NCBI RefSeq assembly: GCF_964204645.1
Contig: NC_134027.1
Span: 1,097,501-1,161,500, forward strand
Source: Tubulanus polymorphus
Taxonomy: Eukaryota > Nemertea > Palaeonemertea > Tubulaniformes > Tubulanidae
Length of the DNA stretch: 64,000 bases
Direction of reading: 5' to 3'
Shown here: one piece after another, positions 12,911 to 26,600 of the stretch
Layout: each line of letters opens with the position of its first letter
How positions within the stretch are numbered: the stretch's first letter is position 1
The notes under the pieces: model-generated
Told to the model about the DNA's origin: nothing
Database searches by the model: none
What the model saw: the letters and a program-made list of their open reading frames with translations, nothing else
Made by a program: the position numbers and the translations under genes

Positions 12911-13449
12911 AACCCACATCATTGAGGAACTGTATTAAGATTGAACTTATACGGTTGAACTAGGACATATCCTCATCTTTCATCATATATCAATAAAAAA
13001 AAAATCGTATCATTCACTGATCAAATCATAAATTTATATTTGAAAAAAAGAAACAAATTCTAATTTCTTGGAAAGGCTAATTTACATATGACGTTAAATT
13101 TTACGATGCACGTTTTAGAAATTAAACTGTCTTTTGATCGGTCGTTTAAATTGCGTGCGATAACAAACTCTTACATAAATGTACAAACTGATCTCTGCTG
13201 CTCTTCAATCTTTATCGTCCGTATAAACTGCCTAGAGACACAGAAATAGAGCTAGTTCATCTTCTTTTCGATTTGTCTGTCTCTACATATTATCATTTCA
13301 ACTGAGAGATGTTATCTGCAGCGTAAAACCCTTGATAACCACGCGCCGATGTTTTTAAATACTCGGAGCACGCCGAAAAGTCATTAGCGACGATCTGTGC
13401 GATATGTGATATAACATTTAGGTGATTAAATTTGATGTTTAATTCAACT

Positions 13450-13800
13450 CACTTTCCTCCTCTCTCCCTTTTCCTCTTTTTCCCTCTCCCTCTCCCTTTC
13501 CCTCTCATTTCACCTCTTCTCTTTCCTCCATCTCCCTTTTCCTCTCTTACCCTCTCCCTCTCTCCCTCCCCTCTCATTTCACCTCTTCTCTTTCCTCTCT
13601 CTCCTCTCTCCTCTCTCCCTCTCCTCTACCACTCACTGTCTCTCTCCCTCCTTCCCCTCTCCTTTCACCTCTTCTCTTTCCCCTCTCTCCTCTCTCCCTC
13701 TCCTCTCCCATTCACTATCTCTCTCCCTCCTTCCCCTCTCCTTTCACCTCTCCCTGTCTCTCATTCTCCCTCCTCTCTCCCTGTCCCTGTACCTTAGTCT
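13450..13800. repeat. polypyrimidine (CT-rich) tract 1
   Basis: Nearly continuous C/T with CCTCTCTCCCT-type words and a duplicated subregion (CTCTCCTTTCACCTCT recurs). The associated 121-codon open frame is a Ser/Leu/Pro low-complexity artefact. Confidence 0.9.
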
Positions 13801-13802
13801 CT

Positions 13803-13833
13803 CCATGGACGTATAAACTAGATACGTCCATGG
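13803..13833. other. perfect hairpin, 12-bp arms
   Basis: CCATGGACGTAT and ATACGTCCATGG flank a 7-nt loop (AAACTAG), immediately after polypyrimidine tract 1. Confidence 0.9.
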
Positions 13834-14429
13834 TCTCTCCTACTCCTCTCCTTAGGGTCTTATTTCTATAGAAACTCGCTGTTCAGTCGTGGGCGTCAAA
13901 ATGCGAGTCTTTTTTATATTAACCGTTTGTCGAAATCTGTGAGCGGCGAGCGGAGAGCGCAGCGATTTTTAGCCCGGAAATTGCTAACTGTTTTGTCAGG
14001 AAACGAGCCAGGAGACATATGTAAATAGGACCCCTCTTGAAGCGTAATCTGACTGTGGAGACCTTGTCAAATTGACTTCAGGCTCGTGTACATAGTCTGC
14101 AAATCCCCTTCCTCTCACAGGAAGCCGGCGATAGCCTCGTTTTGATATTAAAACGCGCCATGCCGCGGGAATGTCAATCACGATTTAAGTAGATAATGCA
14201 TTCGTCAGCGATACGATCGTTTCCGGGTTGATTTTTCGATCGTCGAATGAAATTCGAATCACGACCGTTCGCTTTTTTTGACGTATCGACTTTAAATTGA
14301 AATTTACGCCGAGCAGATCGCGTGTCCGCCACGTTAGAACCGAACTGATAACAGCAGGGAGGATGTGCATTGAATGAATATCGTCTCAGAGTCAGTCTGA
14401 GTAGCCTCCTTCTAAATCAATCTCTCAAC

Positions 14430-14780
14430 TCTACATCTCACTACTCTCCCCTCTCTCAAACTGTTCCAAGTTCCCCTTCCGTCTCCCAACCTCCCCTCCC
14501 ACTTCCCTTCCTCATCTCTCATACTTCTTTTCTCTCCTCTCCCTTCTCAATCCTCTTCCCTTTCTGTCTCCCTCCACAGTGTCCGACTGACTCATTATCT
14601 CTCCCTCTCAGAAACTTTACAGAAGTTTACTGTATTTGCATAAGTACTATTTTCATTAGAACCACCGATAGTAGACCATCTCCTTCTCCCTCTCCCCTTT
14701 CCCTCTATATCTTCTCTCTCTATCTCACCCCTCTTGTAGTCTCTCTTTCTTTCTCTCTCTCTCTTCCTCGCTCTTCGTCC
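14430..14780. repeat. polypyrimidine (CT-rich) tract 2
   Basis: A second C/T-rich run about 650 bp further on, less pure than the first. It carries a 157-codon low-complexity open frame that I do not accept as a gene. Confidence 0.8.
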
Positions 14781-14972
14781 CTTTCAATCGGAAATGTTAA
14801 AACGAACACGCAAATTTGCCATTCATTTTGTCGCGTGATTTAACCGTATATACGGCCTGTAATTAGAATTGTTTTCTATTGATTGCATCAAACAACAATT
14901 TATTTGTACTTTTACCAGAAAGGTCGAGACCAGAGATTAAGAAGATAGACAACAGACTAGAACAAAAATATC

Positions 14973-15096
14973 CAGGATTCCGGTTCCACAGTTGTGAGTT
15001 AGAGTCAACTCTTAAGTTAAAATTAGTTCATTAGTTCATTTTCAATGAGTTAACTCTGAGTCAAATCTTAACTGACAACTGTGGAACAGGGTCCTG
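14973..15096. mobile_element. inverted-repeat element, CAACTGTGGAACAGGGTCC family
   Basis: The left end CCGGTTCCACAGTTGTGAGTTA and inner GAGTCAACTC mirror the right end TAACTGACAACTGTGGAAC. The centre is TTAGTTCATTTTCAATGAG. Fragments of the same type occur at 24143-24256, 40228-40335, 53531-53650 and 61261-61376. Confidence 0.65.
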
Positions 15097-15099
15097 TAC

Positions 15100-18000
15100 T
15101 TTATGAAATAAAATTAGGATACTGGGGTCGTTTGCATCAAGCTTATTTGGACTGATATACGAAGAATAGAAATACTAAGTTTTCAAATATTGATTCCATG
15201 GAAATAGTGCCCATGTATTTTACGATACGATCCAGTTTTTTCCACACGAGTTACCGCGTCTATACACTACAGTAGATTTCATTATTTGTCAAATTAAAAG
15301 CAACTTTTAGTGCTGTGTAAACTATGTTTTGGTCTTATCAAACACCGGTCATAAGTTTTAAAGGGATTTTAGATTTGCACTTGTCAATCAGTGTTTAAAC
15401 GATTTTATCGCATTCGCTCGAATGCACTCGTAACGATTCGTCTAATAACGATTTCTACAATTCGGCTTTCATCGTCGTCTTTTCGCACATTTCGATGAAA
15501 TCAATCCGCGCGCGACGCGGAGTCATTCGAGTAGAAATACGCCGAATTCGCAGATGTTTATGACAAACGGTTCGTACGCAGACTGTCCCGGTGCCACCCG
15601 TCGAGTGTGCCACCGAGTCCGAGATGTTTTGCGCTGAATGTTTATGAAAATGAACGTGTCAATTTCGCGCCAGTTCACTAATCTGACATGGCGTTATGAG
15701 ATTTTAGAACAAATAGAAAACGAATGTTTACTGCGCGTTGAATGAACTTTATTTAATCTAACCTGTGTTACTCTCCTCTCGCAGCTTTAGCGGAACCGAT
15801 GTGATAGCAAAATTCATTTCTTAAATAAAACACGTTTTTATTTCAGTCTAGTTTTGTCATTTGGGATGTTGCGGTGTCGCTTGCACGTTTACTGATAGGT
15901 CTGATTCACTGGAGCTGAAATTAGTTTTATTTCAATATTCTAATCCATGCAGTCAATGTTTGAAGTGAGTGAGGCTATCGTGGAACCGACGGCGTCTAAC
16001 TATGATATCCAGAGATATTATTTAGGATTTTCTGTCACAAAGTTAGGAAACAATTTGAACGACTGATTCTGGAGCATCAAATACGGCACAGGACTCAGTT
16101 CCACTATCTCAAATCTTAACTCGAAGCTGGATCCAGTCCTCTTTCTGGGTCACCTTTCAACAAATTGTAGGTCAACTCGACTATGTCCTGTGCGACAAAA
16201 AACCGCCTCGATATTTCCTAATGTCTTATTGAATACATGTTTGAATACAAGGCAGGTTTTCAGCAAAGACTTTGAGACAGTTGATAACGATGTGGCAAAC
16301 CCTCCCCCGAACGCGGCCCAGAATGCATTCACTAAAACACGAACTACCACCTGAAAGAAGACAAAAAATATCATTCGGGACAAAAGCGTCAAGTAATACG
16401 ATAGATTTTCTATAGATATTTTCGATAGGAAAATCAACAGTTTTGGCACGCACGCGTGAACGGATGAAAGGATAATTCCTGGGTAAATAGTTGAAAAACA
16501 TATGTCCTTCTTTGGTAAAAAATGAAAAGACGACATTATTTGATATATATTCACGATAATGAGACTGATGTGACCAGACCACGAATGTTTTTTAGGCCAA
16601 TGATAGTTTCAAATGTGTTTTTCACCATCGAAATAAGCTATAAAACAGTGGGGCATAGGATCTAGATCTGAGTTTGACTTGCAGTTTAATTCTTAGTTAA
16701 GAACGACAAAACTGGGTCCAGATTTCTGATCGTTGAAAACTATTAAGATAAAACACTCTCTGAGTCCGCGTTTTGAGAATCTCACGCTAAGAACGTAAAG
16801 AGTCCGAAATGTTTCCATGAGCTAGTGTAGTTTATTTAACGTTTTGACTATATCCTATAAAGTCATCTTCAGGAATACGATTGATATATCAAAATCATGA
16901 GATCGAGAATATTTCTTTTTCACGTTTGATACACTCCACAACAAAATCTAACGACATATAAGGAACCGAATCTGTTACTTATTTCGGCCTTTTTCTAATT
17001 AAAGTTCAAACAAACCAAAAGCGACAATAACAGTTTTTAGATATAAAACAGGTTTTTACTATGTAAATACACATGTATTAGACAGAGACATAGGTTGTAG
17101 TCAATATAACTAAAAACCTGTTGACGACTTATCCCGAAACTAAACTCATCTGCTCCCCTAATTGTGACGCCGATAATGAACCCCTTCGATCGACTGAGAG
17201 AACGTGAGAAGAAGAAAGGTTACCTCGCGAAAAAGAAACCACTCGACTCACATGCTTTTAGATGATTTTTTAATACCCGGTTCAAGCTATTTGAATTAGG
17301 TCCACATTCTTTATTGAACGCACCAGCCGCGCACCTGTGCTTCCAGAAAAACTAGTACCTTAAAATATGTATATATTATATGCATTTGTGTCGATGTTTT
17401 CGAAGACGGATGAACAAAAAAAAAACGTGATCTTTCTTTGTCGTGTGAAAGAATTTTCGCTATTGCGATCAAAAAATGATGGATCATCTCCTGACCGTAA
17501 ATACAAGGGGTATACATATGTTTATAAGTGCTTTGAATGATATCAGTGTTCCAATAACGATGATTCGATGGTTTGTTGCGCGGTTCATTTTACCGGGAAA
17601 AATTTTCTTCAAAAGAATTGAATTAAGTTTTCATGTTTTTGTATCGTGTAAGACAAACGACAAACGACAAACGACGAACAACCGACGCGGACAATAAATA
17701 AAATCTAAAAACGTTTCTGAACCGACGACGAATTCCCAGACTATCTTTTTCAAAGAAATTTAAAAATGCACGTTAAGTTTACATAAGTCATGTTTTGAAC
17801 GTCTTTTGCTACGAATTGGGATAGTTAATGAAAGAAGGAAAATGTCATTTCTCGAGTAAACACTTTTATTCATTGTATGGATTTTGAAATTACGTAAACA
17901 TCTTTTATGTGGATATCCGTCAAGGGTTGAAGTATCGGGAACCGCCGCTCGTTCTGAATCATTAGAATTTGTTACAAATCACCAATATTTTGCGTAGTAC

Positions 18001-20940
18001 TTTGAAGTTGGTCCGAATCCCGAAAAAATAGTTTTATATCATATATTTCCTCTTTTCCTATAAGTTCTGGTCTTTTCACAATAGATTTATTCCGTATTAA
18101 ATCGATACAGCGATGGTATTTATTCGATACAGCCAGATGGACAGCGATGGGCAGTGATGGGCACGTTTGGGCGCGCAGAACAAACACACCGCCCAATATC
18201 TGCTTAATGTTAGAATAATGAGTCTTTAACCGAGGATAAAAACTGTATTAACATTGTCTCGGTGTCAAAATCACCGGAGCCTCCCGACATCTGGCAAAAA
18301 ACAGATACTAAATTGGCAGCAATTTGGGAGGATTTTTTGAATAGACAATAATCCGTACATGGGTGGTCCCACGTGATTTCAACAGTCATTTAGCCGTTCG
18401 GACATTGTTTTGCGCGAGTTTTGATTCCGATCTCGACTGAAGCACGGGCCCGGTAGAAACGTGAGATCATCTAAAGGATTTCGGGATGAGTCTCTTAAAT
18501 TATGAGTCTGGGTACAATTAATTTGAGCCTGGCAGTTCGGGGGTGGTCCATCGCAGTGTGTTGTCGTTTTTGAAGGTTATTTTATGATTATTATCAGCTA
18601 GTTTCGCTAACGTATCCTCACTTTTGTCACGTATTGACGACGTGATGGTGCAAATAATTTCTTTGATTTTTCAGATAATAAACATCCATTGTCGGTTTCT
18701 CGATAGACAAGCGAGGAATGCATCTAAATCCATTAGCAGAAAAAAGCGACATTGAGTCTGCTATTATTTTGAAAAAACGCTGATTTTCACGGTGAATTTT
18801 GTAATAACTTTGTAATTCAGTAGCAACTTTATTTCGCAGTTGAATTTCACAAACAAAATTATAAAGGACCCGATTATAAGTGTGTTATGCATGTTGTAAT
18901 GGATTGAGACTAAAGCTTCAGCCTAGGTTTCAAACTCAAATGCCCACTGATTAAGTTCTAACCGCCACGGTTACCTTTTTGCTACCCTTGTTTCAAACTG
19001 CTCTTGCATATTAAATCAGTTTTGAAAATGGCTCTTAAAATATTGAGTCTAAACGTCACTTCTCTTTTGGTTTTGAAAATGGTTAATAAAATTGAGTCAA
19101 AATGTCAGATCTTAGATTTTCCTAAAAATTGTTGGCTTTTCTACACAATAAGCATTGCTGATATTGATATAGATTTGTCGGTACATAAAAAAAGCATCTC
19201 TACACTTTCGCTTCTTTTGTGATGAAATCGATTTGGAACTAAATTTGGCTCCGTTTCACTTGTACGTTCATACCGGTTCGAAAGTATTCTCGAAAAGGGA
19301 AATCTTGTAACGTCGATTCTTTAAGCGTCTGATCATGTTATCGCTTGTAGCGGTTTTAATGTCGCGAGTCCGTTCGGGATAAAGTAGTTTAGAAGATCAG
19401 CCGTGGTTCGCCTGATGGTCATATTTTGAAGAGTGATTTTTTACCGTAGATATAGTAGAAAGTCAAATGCCGGAAAAAAAATCCACAAACGAGAATATAT
19501 TTATTGACTTTTTTCTCGCATTCGGTTTTCTACATTGAGATAAAAACGTCACGAACAGTGAGCAGTGGTTTTACCTCTAAATCCTGTCATCAGCTGTCAC
19601 ACTGATAGAAAATAAACTAGATATTCATCAACTTGTGGTATCGTACTTTGTCCACAAACTCAGAGGAAAGCACGAAGACCCAGTTCAGGACTTTACCGAC
19701 AACACTGTTGATCTTGCTTCAGTCCTAAGATAAGTTTTTCGACGTTAATTCAATTCTATTCGACTTCTATGACGCTGATATTTTGTATCGATGGTTTACT
19801 CGGGTCAAGGTCGTCGCCTTCACACATCCGGGACTCTATAATGGTCGGTCGTTTCGCGATCGATTTCGACGAAAAGAATTTCTACATGAAAATGAAATGA
19901 ATGAAAAAATGTTGCGTCGCTTTTGATTTTGCGAGAACGTGTATCTATCATTTAGCCGCCGAAACGGCTGGGCGGAAGTCAGGACGCGGCGGAACCGTCT
20001 TCCGAACGGGATCAAATCATCCATAACCGCTACTTAAACATTGTCCGCTCCGGAACAGACATTACCGGTCTGTTTTCAGCGACCAATAGACGGGCAACCA
20101 AGCCTGCCGAGCCGCGATTGAAGCGGGCCACCGTGGGGCATGACTTTGAAAAGATTTCCTTCATTTGCTGGCTGTAGTTTTACAACTGTCGCCCTAAATG
20201 AATGCGCTAATTGGAAAATATACGGCTACGGATCACTGCTTGATCGTGTATCTAAATACGGCTTGTCTTCGCTTGTGTAATGCGCCACCAAACAAATCTA
20301 CTGTGTTTATAAGTTGAATGAAAACATCGAAATCGCATTAGATCGTTTGAATGGACCGAACACCGTGTGCGTGCCTGCGTGTGCGCGCGCAAATGCATCA
20401 AAATTCAAATCGCAGGAAACGGTCGCAGGCTCGCAAAGAACAGGAAGCCTTTAACGACGCTGAGTCCCTGGCGTCAGGTCTACGCGTATTTGATAAAATG
20501 CAAATGAATTTTTAGCCCGATCCATAAACGCGGTAATTAAACTGACAAGGCGAAACAACATCGAACGAGAGACCGTCATCGTTATACAAGTAATCACTAC
20601 TGCGAATGTGTCGTAATGAAAAACTACTTTCGCGCTAATTTCTGAGCCAAAACATGAACATAAAAAGTCGTTATACTACCAGAACGCGATAAATCGCGAC
20701 ACCCGACGCAGCTCGTAATGCGAGTTTTGTTGTCGTATTGTTTAACGTATAAAGCCGATTGTAGATTAAGTCTTTGTATACGATGAATTTTGCACAGTAT
20801 CGTCGTAGATTTACAAGAACACATAATTCTATTGCTTACTGCCCCCGCACTACATACAACTACATTCATTTCGTCATTAATGATAGGTGTTATTATGCAC
20901 GGTACAAATTTAATGAATGGTGATGCGGAGAGACAATAAA
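15100..20940. other. intergenic, unassigned
   Basis: AT-rich sequence with scattered inverted-repeat remnants (16085-16140, 16650-16725) and a (ACAAACG)n patch at about 17660. No gene, RNA or complete element recognised. Confidence 0.6.
16796..16900 (-). repeat. dispersed repeat with CTGAAGATGAC..GTCAAAACGTT, copy 2
   Basis: The minus strand reads CCTGAAGATGACTTTATAGG, AGTCAAAACGTTAAATAAAC and GGAAACATTTCGGACTC, parallel to the copy at 40922. A shorter relative (CCCTGAAGATGACCCAATGA) is on the plus strand near 33769. Confidence 0.6.
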
Positions 20941-21008
20941 TTCTAGTTGTTGCAACCGGATTTTTTTAAAGGCAAAAATGAAAGCTTAATTGTGTTGCAA
21001 ACCGTACT

Positions 21009-21365
21009 ACCGTGGAACTGGGTCCGGAGTAAAATCAAACCTACACAACTGTGGAACTGGGTCCGGAGTAAAATCAAACCTACACAACTGTGGAACTGTA
21101 TCCAGGGTAAGATCAAAACCTTCACAACTGTGGAACTGGGTCCAGAGTAAGATAAAACCTTCACAACTTACTGTGGAATTGGGTCCAGAGTAAAATCAAA
21201 CCCATCTTTAGCTGTTGAACTGGTTCCGAGTCTCGCACAGAACGGTAGAACTAGAATCAAAGTGAACTGTGAAACTTGGTTCAGGGTCAAATCAAACCCA
21301 TCTTCATTAGTGGAACTGGGTTCAGAGTCCCGCACAGAACTGTAGAACTGGGTTCAAATTAAACC
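21009..21365. repeat. 39-bp minisatellite, second array
   Basis: The same unit (GTGGAACTGGGTCCGGAGTA, then AAATCAAACCTACACAACT) is repeated about five times in good order, then degenerates to isolated GAACTGGGTTCAGAGTC words up to about 21365. Confidence 0.9.
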
Positions 21366-22339
21366 GGGCATCCACACAGTCGGCTACGGCGTCGAAATGC
21401 TGCATATTTCGATACTAACACGAAAACAAGATGTTCCTCGTGAACAAATGACATCGTTAATCTTGTTAGTTTCGGTGACACACGAGACCGCGCATATCTA
21501 TCTGTCCGCTCCGGTTTTGTCTGTGTTAATCATCCCGATCTACGATCTTGATTCCGAGTATTTTACCTCGGTTCTCGGCCCGCGACAGACGTAAGTCTTC
21601 ACGACCGCGCATATTGGAGGCTAGATTTTCCATTGAAGCTCAATCAGGGAAATGTACCGAACGCGAGTTTTTTGACAGGCATGTTTTATGCATGTCCAGC
21701 TCAATCAGATTAGTGAAAGTGCATTTATCCATACGAAAACGTTTTCTTTTTCCGCCCTTAATCTAACCGTGTTTGTCTACGGAATGGGTGTCAACTCAGA
21801 ATAGGTCGCTAGTTCATTTCTGGTACGCAGAAAGCGTCGGGGATTGCGCGAGGATTACTGATCCATTATACAGATGGAACTGGGAGCTTAGCGTCCAACC
21901 GACTCGACCGCACTCCGTATTCACTAAACGGAATCCGACAATTTGTTTATGAGGGATTCAGGGATTTCTGTTCCGCAGACGATTTTGATTCACATGATTT
22001 ACTCAGAGTCCTGTTAATTCTGTAAATTAGATAGATTGACCGCGCATTGGCGTTCGCATCAACCCTAGATACTAACCTAACCTTAGACTAGCTTTAAAGC
22101 TCTTCGTCCATCACCAAAACTATAACTATAAAGGGATCTAATATGCCTTTGGTTCGACCTCCTTTTCGTCATTTATCAAAACTCACCAAAGAGTTTCAGA
22201 AAAAAACTAACTCTACCAAGAAGTCATCTCCTCTAAGATGTGTAGCTCTTTACTCTACCAAAAGGCATTTACAGACCAAAAATTGTTAAATGAATCCAGC
22301 GCCGGACGCCCATCCATGATGCCTGCCGTAATATCCACA

Positions 22340-22415
22340 ATCCTAGCCAAGACTCGAACCTGGGACCTTTAGCATGTCAGGCGAGCATGCTTACCACCAG
22401 ACAGTAGACCAGTCT
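22340..22415 (-). pseudogene. tRNA-like relic, tRNA-Val-like core
   Basis: On the minus strand, GTCTGGTGGTAAGCATGC resembles a D arm and GCTCGCCTGACATGC an anticodon arm with GAC. Then follow AGGTC and a T arm CCAGG-TTCGAGT-CTTGG. The T stem has mismatches and no good 7-bp acceptor stem forms, so this is more likely a decayed tRNA or a tRNA-derived SINE head than a working gene. Confidence 0.45.
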
Positions 22416-24142
22416 GTGCTGTGAAGTGACCCATTTAGAATATGTGGTGACCAGTTTAGACCTGGTGACTCTATGTCACCCATCTATCATTCCTCGATTG
22501 CAATAGTTTCTAATCGGGTCCTATCAGGAATTTTCAGCATGTCCTCTAGCTCGAACGAAAGAGGTATTGGTTTTAAGGGGTTTCACAAGGTAGAGTGCTT
22601 GAAATCGGATCTATGCCTACGCAATTGGGCCATGCTCTTTCTAAGTAGAGCAATTCTCCTAGAAAATGGATGAAAAGTGTAACAAATTTTTAACTAATTA
22701 TTCCGAAGTGTTACACTGATAATCGTGTTTAGAACGTGTTTGTGTTTGTAATTAGTCTGGTTTTTGTCAACGCGCGGCGCGGCGGCGTCTGCTACAGCCT
22801 CGTTATCGATAGTTGCGAGGGTAATTCCCGCGAATAAAGGCTAACAATCCTCGTCTGCGGCGATGATTCGAGAAACAAACACTCCGATGTTTATATATCG
22901 AGGTCCGATGAAGCCATCAATAACGGAATAAATCAGACTGATTGTGAGAACTTGTAGAATACGATGACACTCAAGTTTTTTTCAGAAATTGATAAAACGG
23001 CGACGAACACAGTCAACAGAACACAAGAAATAGTTTATAATATATATCAGAATTTTAATAAATACACTTCATTGGTTTAATATGTACCAGAGTTTCAGAG
23101 ATGATACAGAGAAAGAGGGGAGAAGAGAGAGAGAGAGTAGGAAAGAGCGACCTTTCATATAGATTTACATAACACATATAAGAGCCATGATAATCGATAA
23201 TTTATATACCTTTTTAGTAGCTTTTTTACATATAATTATCATAAACGTTTTGTTTTTTGAAATTTGTTTAATTAAATTAGGTAAGAAAATGTAGGATTTA
23301 ATATTTTTTGAAATTCTGTACAATTCTATAGACATGCACCATTTATTCCTATACATATTCCATCGCGATCTCCCTGCAAAAATATGTAGTTTCCTTCTCA
23401 CTGCGCGCGCAGATAATTCTATTTTCGGAATTTGATTTTGGACGAAAAGACGGCGGCGGCCTTCTACGTGAAGCGCCGTACCTTGAAGGGATTTGAGTAC
23501 ATGACCCAGATCCACAATTCCCGGTTAAGATTTGACTTTATGTTTAAAACAATTGAAATAATCTATAATTTTTCTTAACGGAATATTGTAGACCTGGAAT
23601 CCTCATAAACCTCGGATTTGACAGACAATAAATACAAGGTGCAAGGGTAGAGCTGAATTACATTTTTAGAGTCAAATACCTTTGGAAAATTGACAAAAAT
23701 ACACAATAGGTTTCATGATATCACTTATAAACTTTGGTCCCCTGAACATGAAAGGTATCCATGATACATACAATTTTCATATAAATAGCTCAGTAGCATA
23801 AGTCTTTATTCGCCCAGTATGGTCGTCGCATTCAAATAAATTAAAGTAATTTAGCACAGTACCAGGATTTCCCTGTAGACGTAGACACAGAGAATTGAAG
23901 GTTGCACAGTGTACGCCAGAAGTCAGTTGCTCGAAATTTGGTTAAAACTAGCCGAGAAATTCCATGGTAAAAATTAGATTGGATTTGCAATGTACAACGG
24001 TATGAGCTGGTTAACTCTAACTAATTGAGCAACTAACCCCGACAAAATAACTCCAAAAGTTTCAATAGTCTACTTAAAACATTGTCTTGAATCTCAAAAT
24101 GCTTATAGTTTGTTGTACAATAAAATGTGCAAAACTTCACAA

Positions 24143-24256
24143 GAACCGGTTCCGCAGTTTGTTGATTAAATTTGACTCGAAAGTTTAAATAAGTTCATTT
24201 TAAATGTTCTTAATCTGAAGTCAAATATTAGGGATTGTGTGAAACTGGGTTCTTGG
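24143..24256. mobile_element. inverted-repeat element, same family as 14973
   Basis: Begins GAACCGGTTCCGCAGTTTGT, has the AGTTCATTTTAAATGTTC centre, and ends GTGTGAAACTGGGTTCTTGG. More diverged arms than the copy at 14973. Confidence 0.5.
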
Positions 24257-25027
24257 ACTCTGGAATCTTCACCAGACTCCACAATTCAAAAAACGACTAT
24301 TTTGTTTATTTACTGCATTTCGAAAAAAATATCTCCGCTGTTGCTGCGTTCTGAATAATGATGTTGGTTTTGTTATCGGTTTGAAAATATGCGGGACGTC
24401 GCCAACGAAACAATTATGTTCAAGTGTTTTTGTAAAAGACTCTCACGCCTCTAATCCATACCCATCATTCACAGACTCTCTCCGACAGGGGCTACAGCAC
24501 AATGAAGATATACATCATTTCATGAACTACGATCGCAATCTTCGACGTCAAAACATAAAAACTTTCATCACATGAGAAAAACATCGGCGAACAACTGTTC
24601 GAATATAATCTCTATTCGTTATCGTAAATGTTGATTATAGAATTATGAGATATAGATTTAGTCCCACTGCACCGAAATATTGTTATGTATCATATCTGAT
24701 ATTATTGCGGTAGTTTTGAGGCTTTACAGGAATTATCTGTAATAATACACAACTAACAACAGCTGCGCGTGAACCGACAACGAACTCGGGTCAGACTGTT
24801 CGATTGCATTCCAGCGATTTGATCGGTTTTACGTGATTCGTGTAGGCTTCGGTAGCCTTGACCTTTGCGAGAAGGACCAATCAGGGCGCTTTACGCGACG
24901 CACGTGACGTAGAAAATGTCCAGCGTACAAGTTCCGGGTTGCGCTGCGGTCTGCGAACTTCGGTTTTTACTCAGAACCATTTTTCCTTCTTCTATCTGGT
25001 CGATTGTATTGCTACAAAATATAGAAA

Positions 25028-25033
25028 TTTATT
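25028..25033 (-). terminator. candidate AATAAA polyadenylation signal for irx
   Basis: By eye this is the first canonical AATAAA on the minus strand downstream of the exon 6 stop, giving a 3' UTR of about 1.6 kb. An ATTAAA variant lies nearer at 25838-25843. If exon 6 splices onward, the true 3' end is elsewhere. Confidence 0.2.
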
Positions 25034-26040
25034 CTCGAATTAAAAACAACATCATGAAAATATCGTGACACTAAAAACTTGAAGCTTGAAATCACAATAT
25101 CCGTGATGTATTTATAAAACGTAAAATTCCCACAAGAAACAGGCCAAGAACACGTAAAATATCCAAGAATATGTCAATCCAACTTTTGAGCTGAAACAAC
25201 TACTTCTAAAAGGAGCAATTATCTATATATCAGTTACCTTTCGAGCTAAGTAACTTTGAGAAATATGGTTTGATCTAACTCATAAAAGGCTGTTTGCAAA
25301 ACGAATACAACTGACAAAGACTATGAGAATGTTATTAGATTCTATGTTTCAATAACCTTTTAACTCAATTTACAATGTCGAATTTTTACATCATAAAAAT
25401 GATTTTCGAGCTTTGATTGCTTGTTGTCTATAGTTGTTATAAGGCAGAAAGAGGATGTTTTGTATAGAGATAAATCCCTATTGGTGGGAATCGTACATCT
25501 GTTACACTGCGGGAATCAGATAGCGTTCGTGTGTCTGTGTGGAAGGATTTCTAAATTTTATCCATTAAACTGCTGCCAGGATCTCGACGCATTCGAACAC
25601 GTCCTGTGTCGTAAGCCCCCGAGATTAATACGATATGATTACACCAGGTTAGACAAGTGCAAATTGAAAATTGTATTCGAAATCGGCGGTTGGTTAGATA
25701 GCACTTGTTTTCTCGTACTATCTCGCTATTTCACGCCGCGTTCTCGTACGGCCAGACGAGGGGAGATTGACGATGTAACGGTCGGGTTCAACAGCACGGT
25801 GCCTATCTATGTAAACACTATATCTATATACTACAAGTTTAATCGTGTTTAAGTTCGAAATTTTGATAACGAATTTGTTAGTGAAACAGTTGGAGATGTT
25901 AAACACGGTAATAATAGGAAACCCCACAACGAATTCAAACAGATCTTCACTCAAACTTTTCAACTAAAGTTTCTTTTTGCGTTCACTTCATGTGGGTCAG
26001 AATTTTTCATAAAGGGCTCCATTTTACCGGAGATATACGA

Positions 26041-26185
26041 CCCAAGGCCCACTGAAGTCTAAATCGTAAGATGGCTTAAGACAAGTCTAAGCTCGTTTTG
26101 GTTCTATAACAAATCTAACATGACCAGCCTTTGATTTAAGACCGCCACTGGACTCAAGTTATGACTATGCGCGACTGGGTCCAGA
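26041..26185. mobile_element. diverged element of the same family, downstream of irx
   Basis: CCAAGGCCCACTGAAGTCTA on the left, TTCTATAACAAATCTAACAT in the body, CGCGACTGGGTCCAG on the right. Lies inside the probable irx 3' UTR or flank. Confidence 0.45.
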
Positions 26186-26600
26186 TATAACCGGAGAATG
26201 ATGAAGGGAAAGCGGCGAGGCAAAGAACGGACTGTAGCCGCAGACGAGATCTATAAAAGCAATGAGTATAATGAAATATCAGTTACGGCTCTGTGCGGCT
26301 GTAGTTTATATATCGCTGGCAGCAATGACAGACTTTAGTGAATGGATGAACGCTGGTTGTCTAATCAGTTTCTGATGGTCCCCAGAGACTTTAGTGACTC
26401 TGATCAGCTCCGGTGGCAAATAAGTGCCAAGTGACACTCGTAAAATGGATGACCCAAACCTCCTGGTGGAATTATTTTCAATAAGTCTAATGAATCTCCG
26501 GGTGAAGATTGCTGTGACGCGAGCTGTCTGGTTAAATCGTCATTCGTTTTTTTCCCCGGGACGCAAAATGGCAGATAAATCGACAACATTCGCGCGCGAA

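Larger units (their letters stand above)
21370..25000. other. intergenic, unassigned
   Basis: Apart from the tRNA-like relic at 22340 and the inverted-repeat element at 24143, nothing is recognised. A short GA-rich patch is at 23105-23140. Confidence 0.6.

Noticed and set aside
13432-14843. Ser/Leu/Pro-rich frames of 121 and 157 codons
   Set aside because: Read through polypyrimidine tracts; composition follows the base bias.
25421-25852. 143-codon plus-strand frame (MLSIVVIRQKEDV..)
   Set aside because: No recognisable domain, no flanking exon signals, and it lies in the probable irx 3' UTR. Length alone is not enough.
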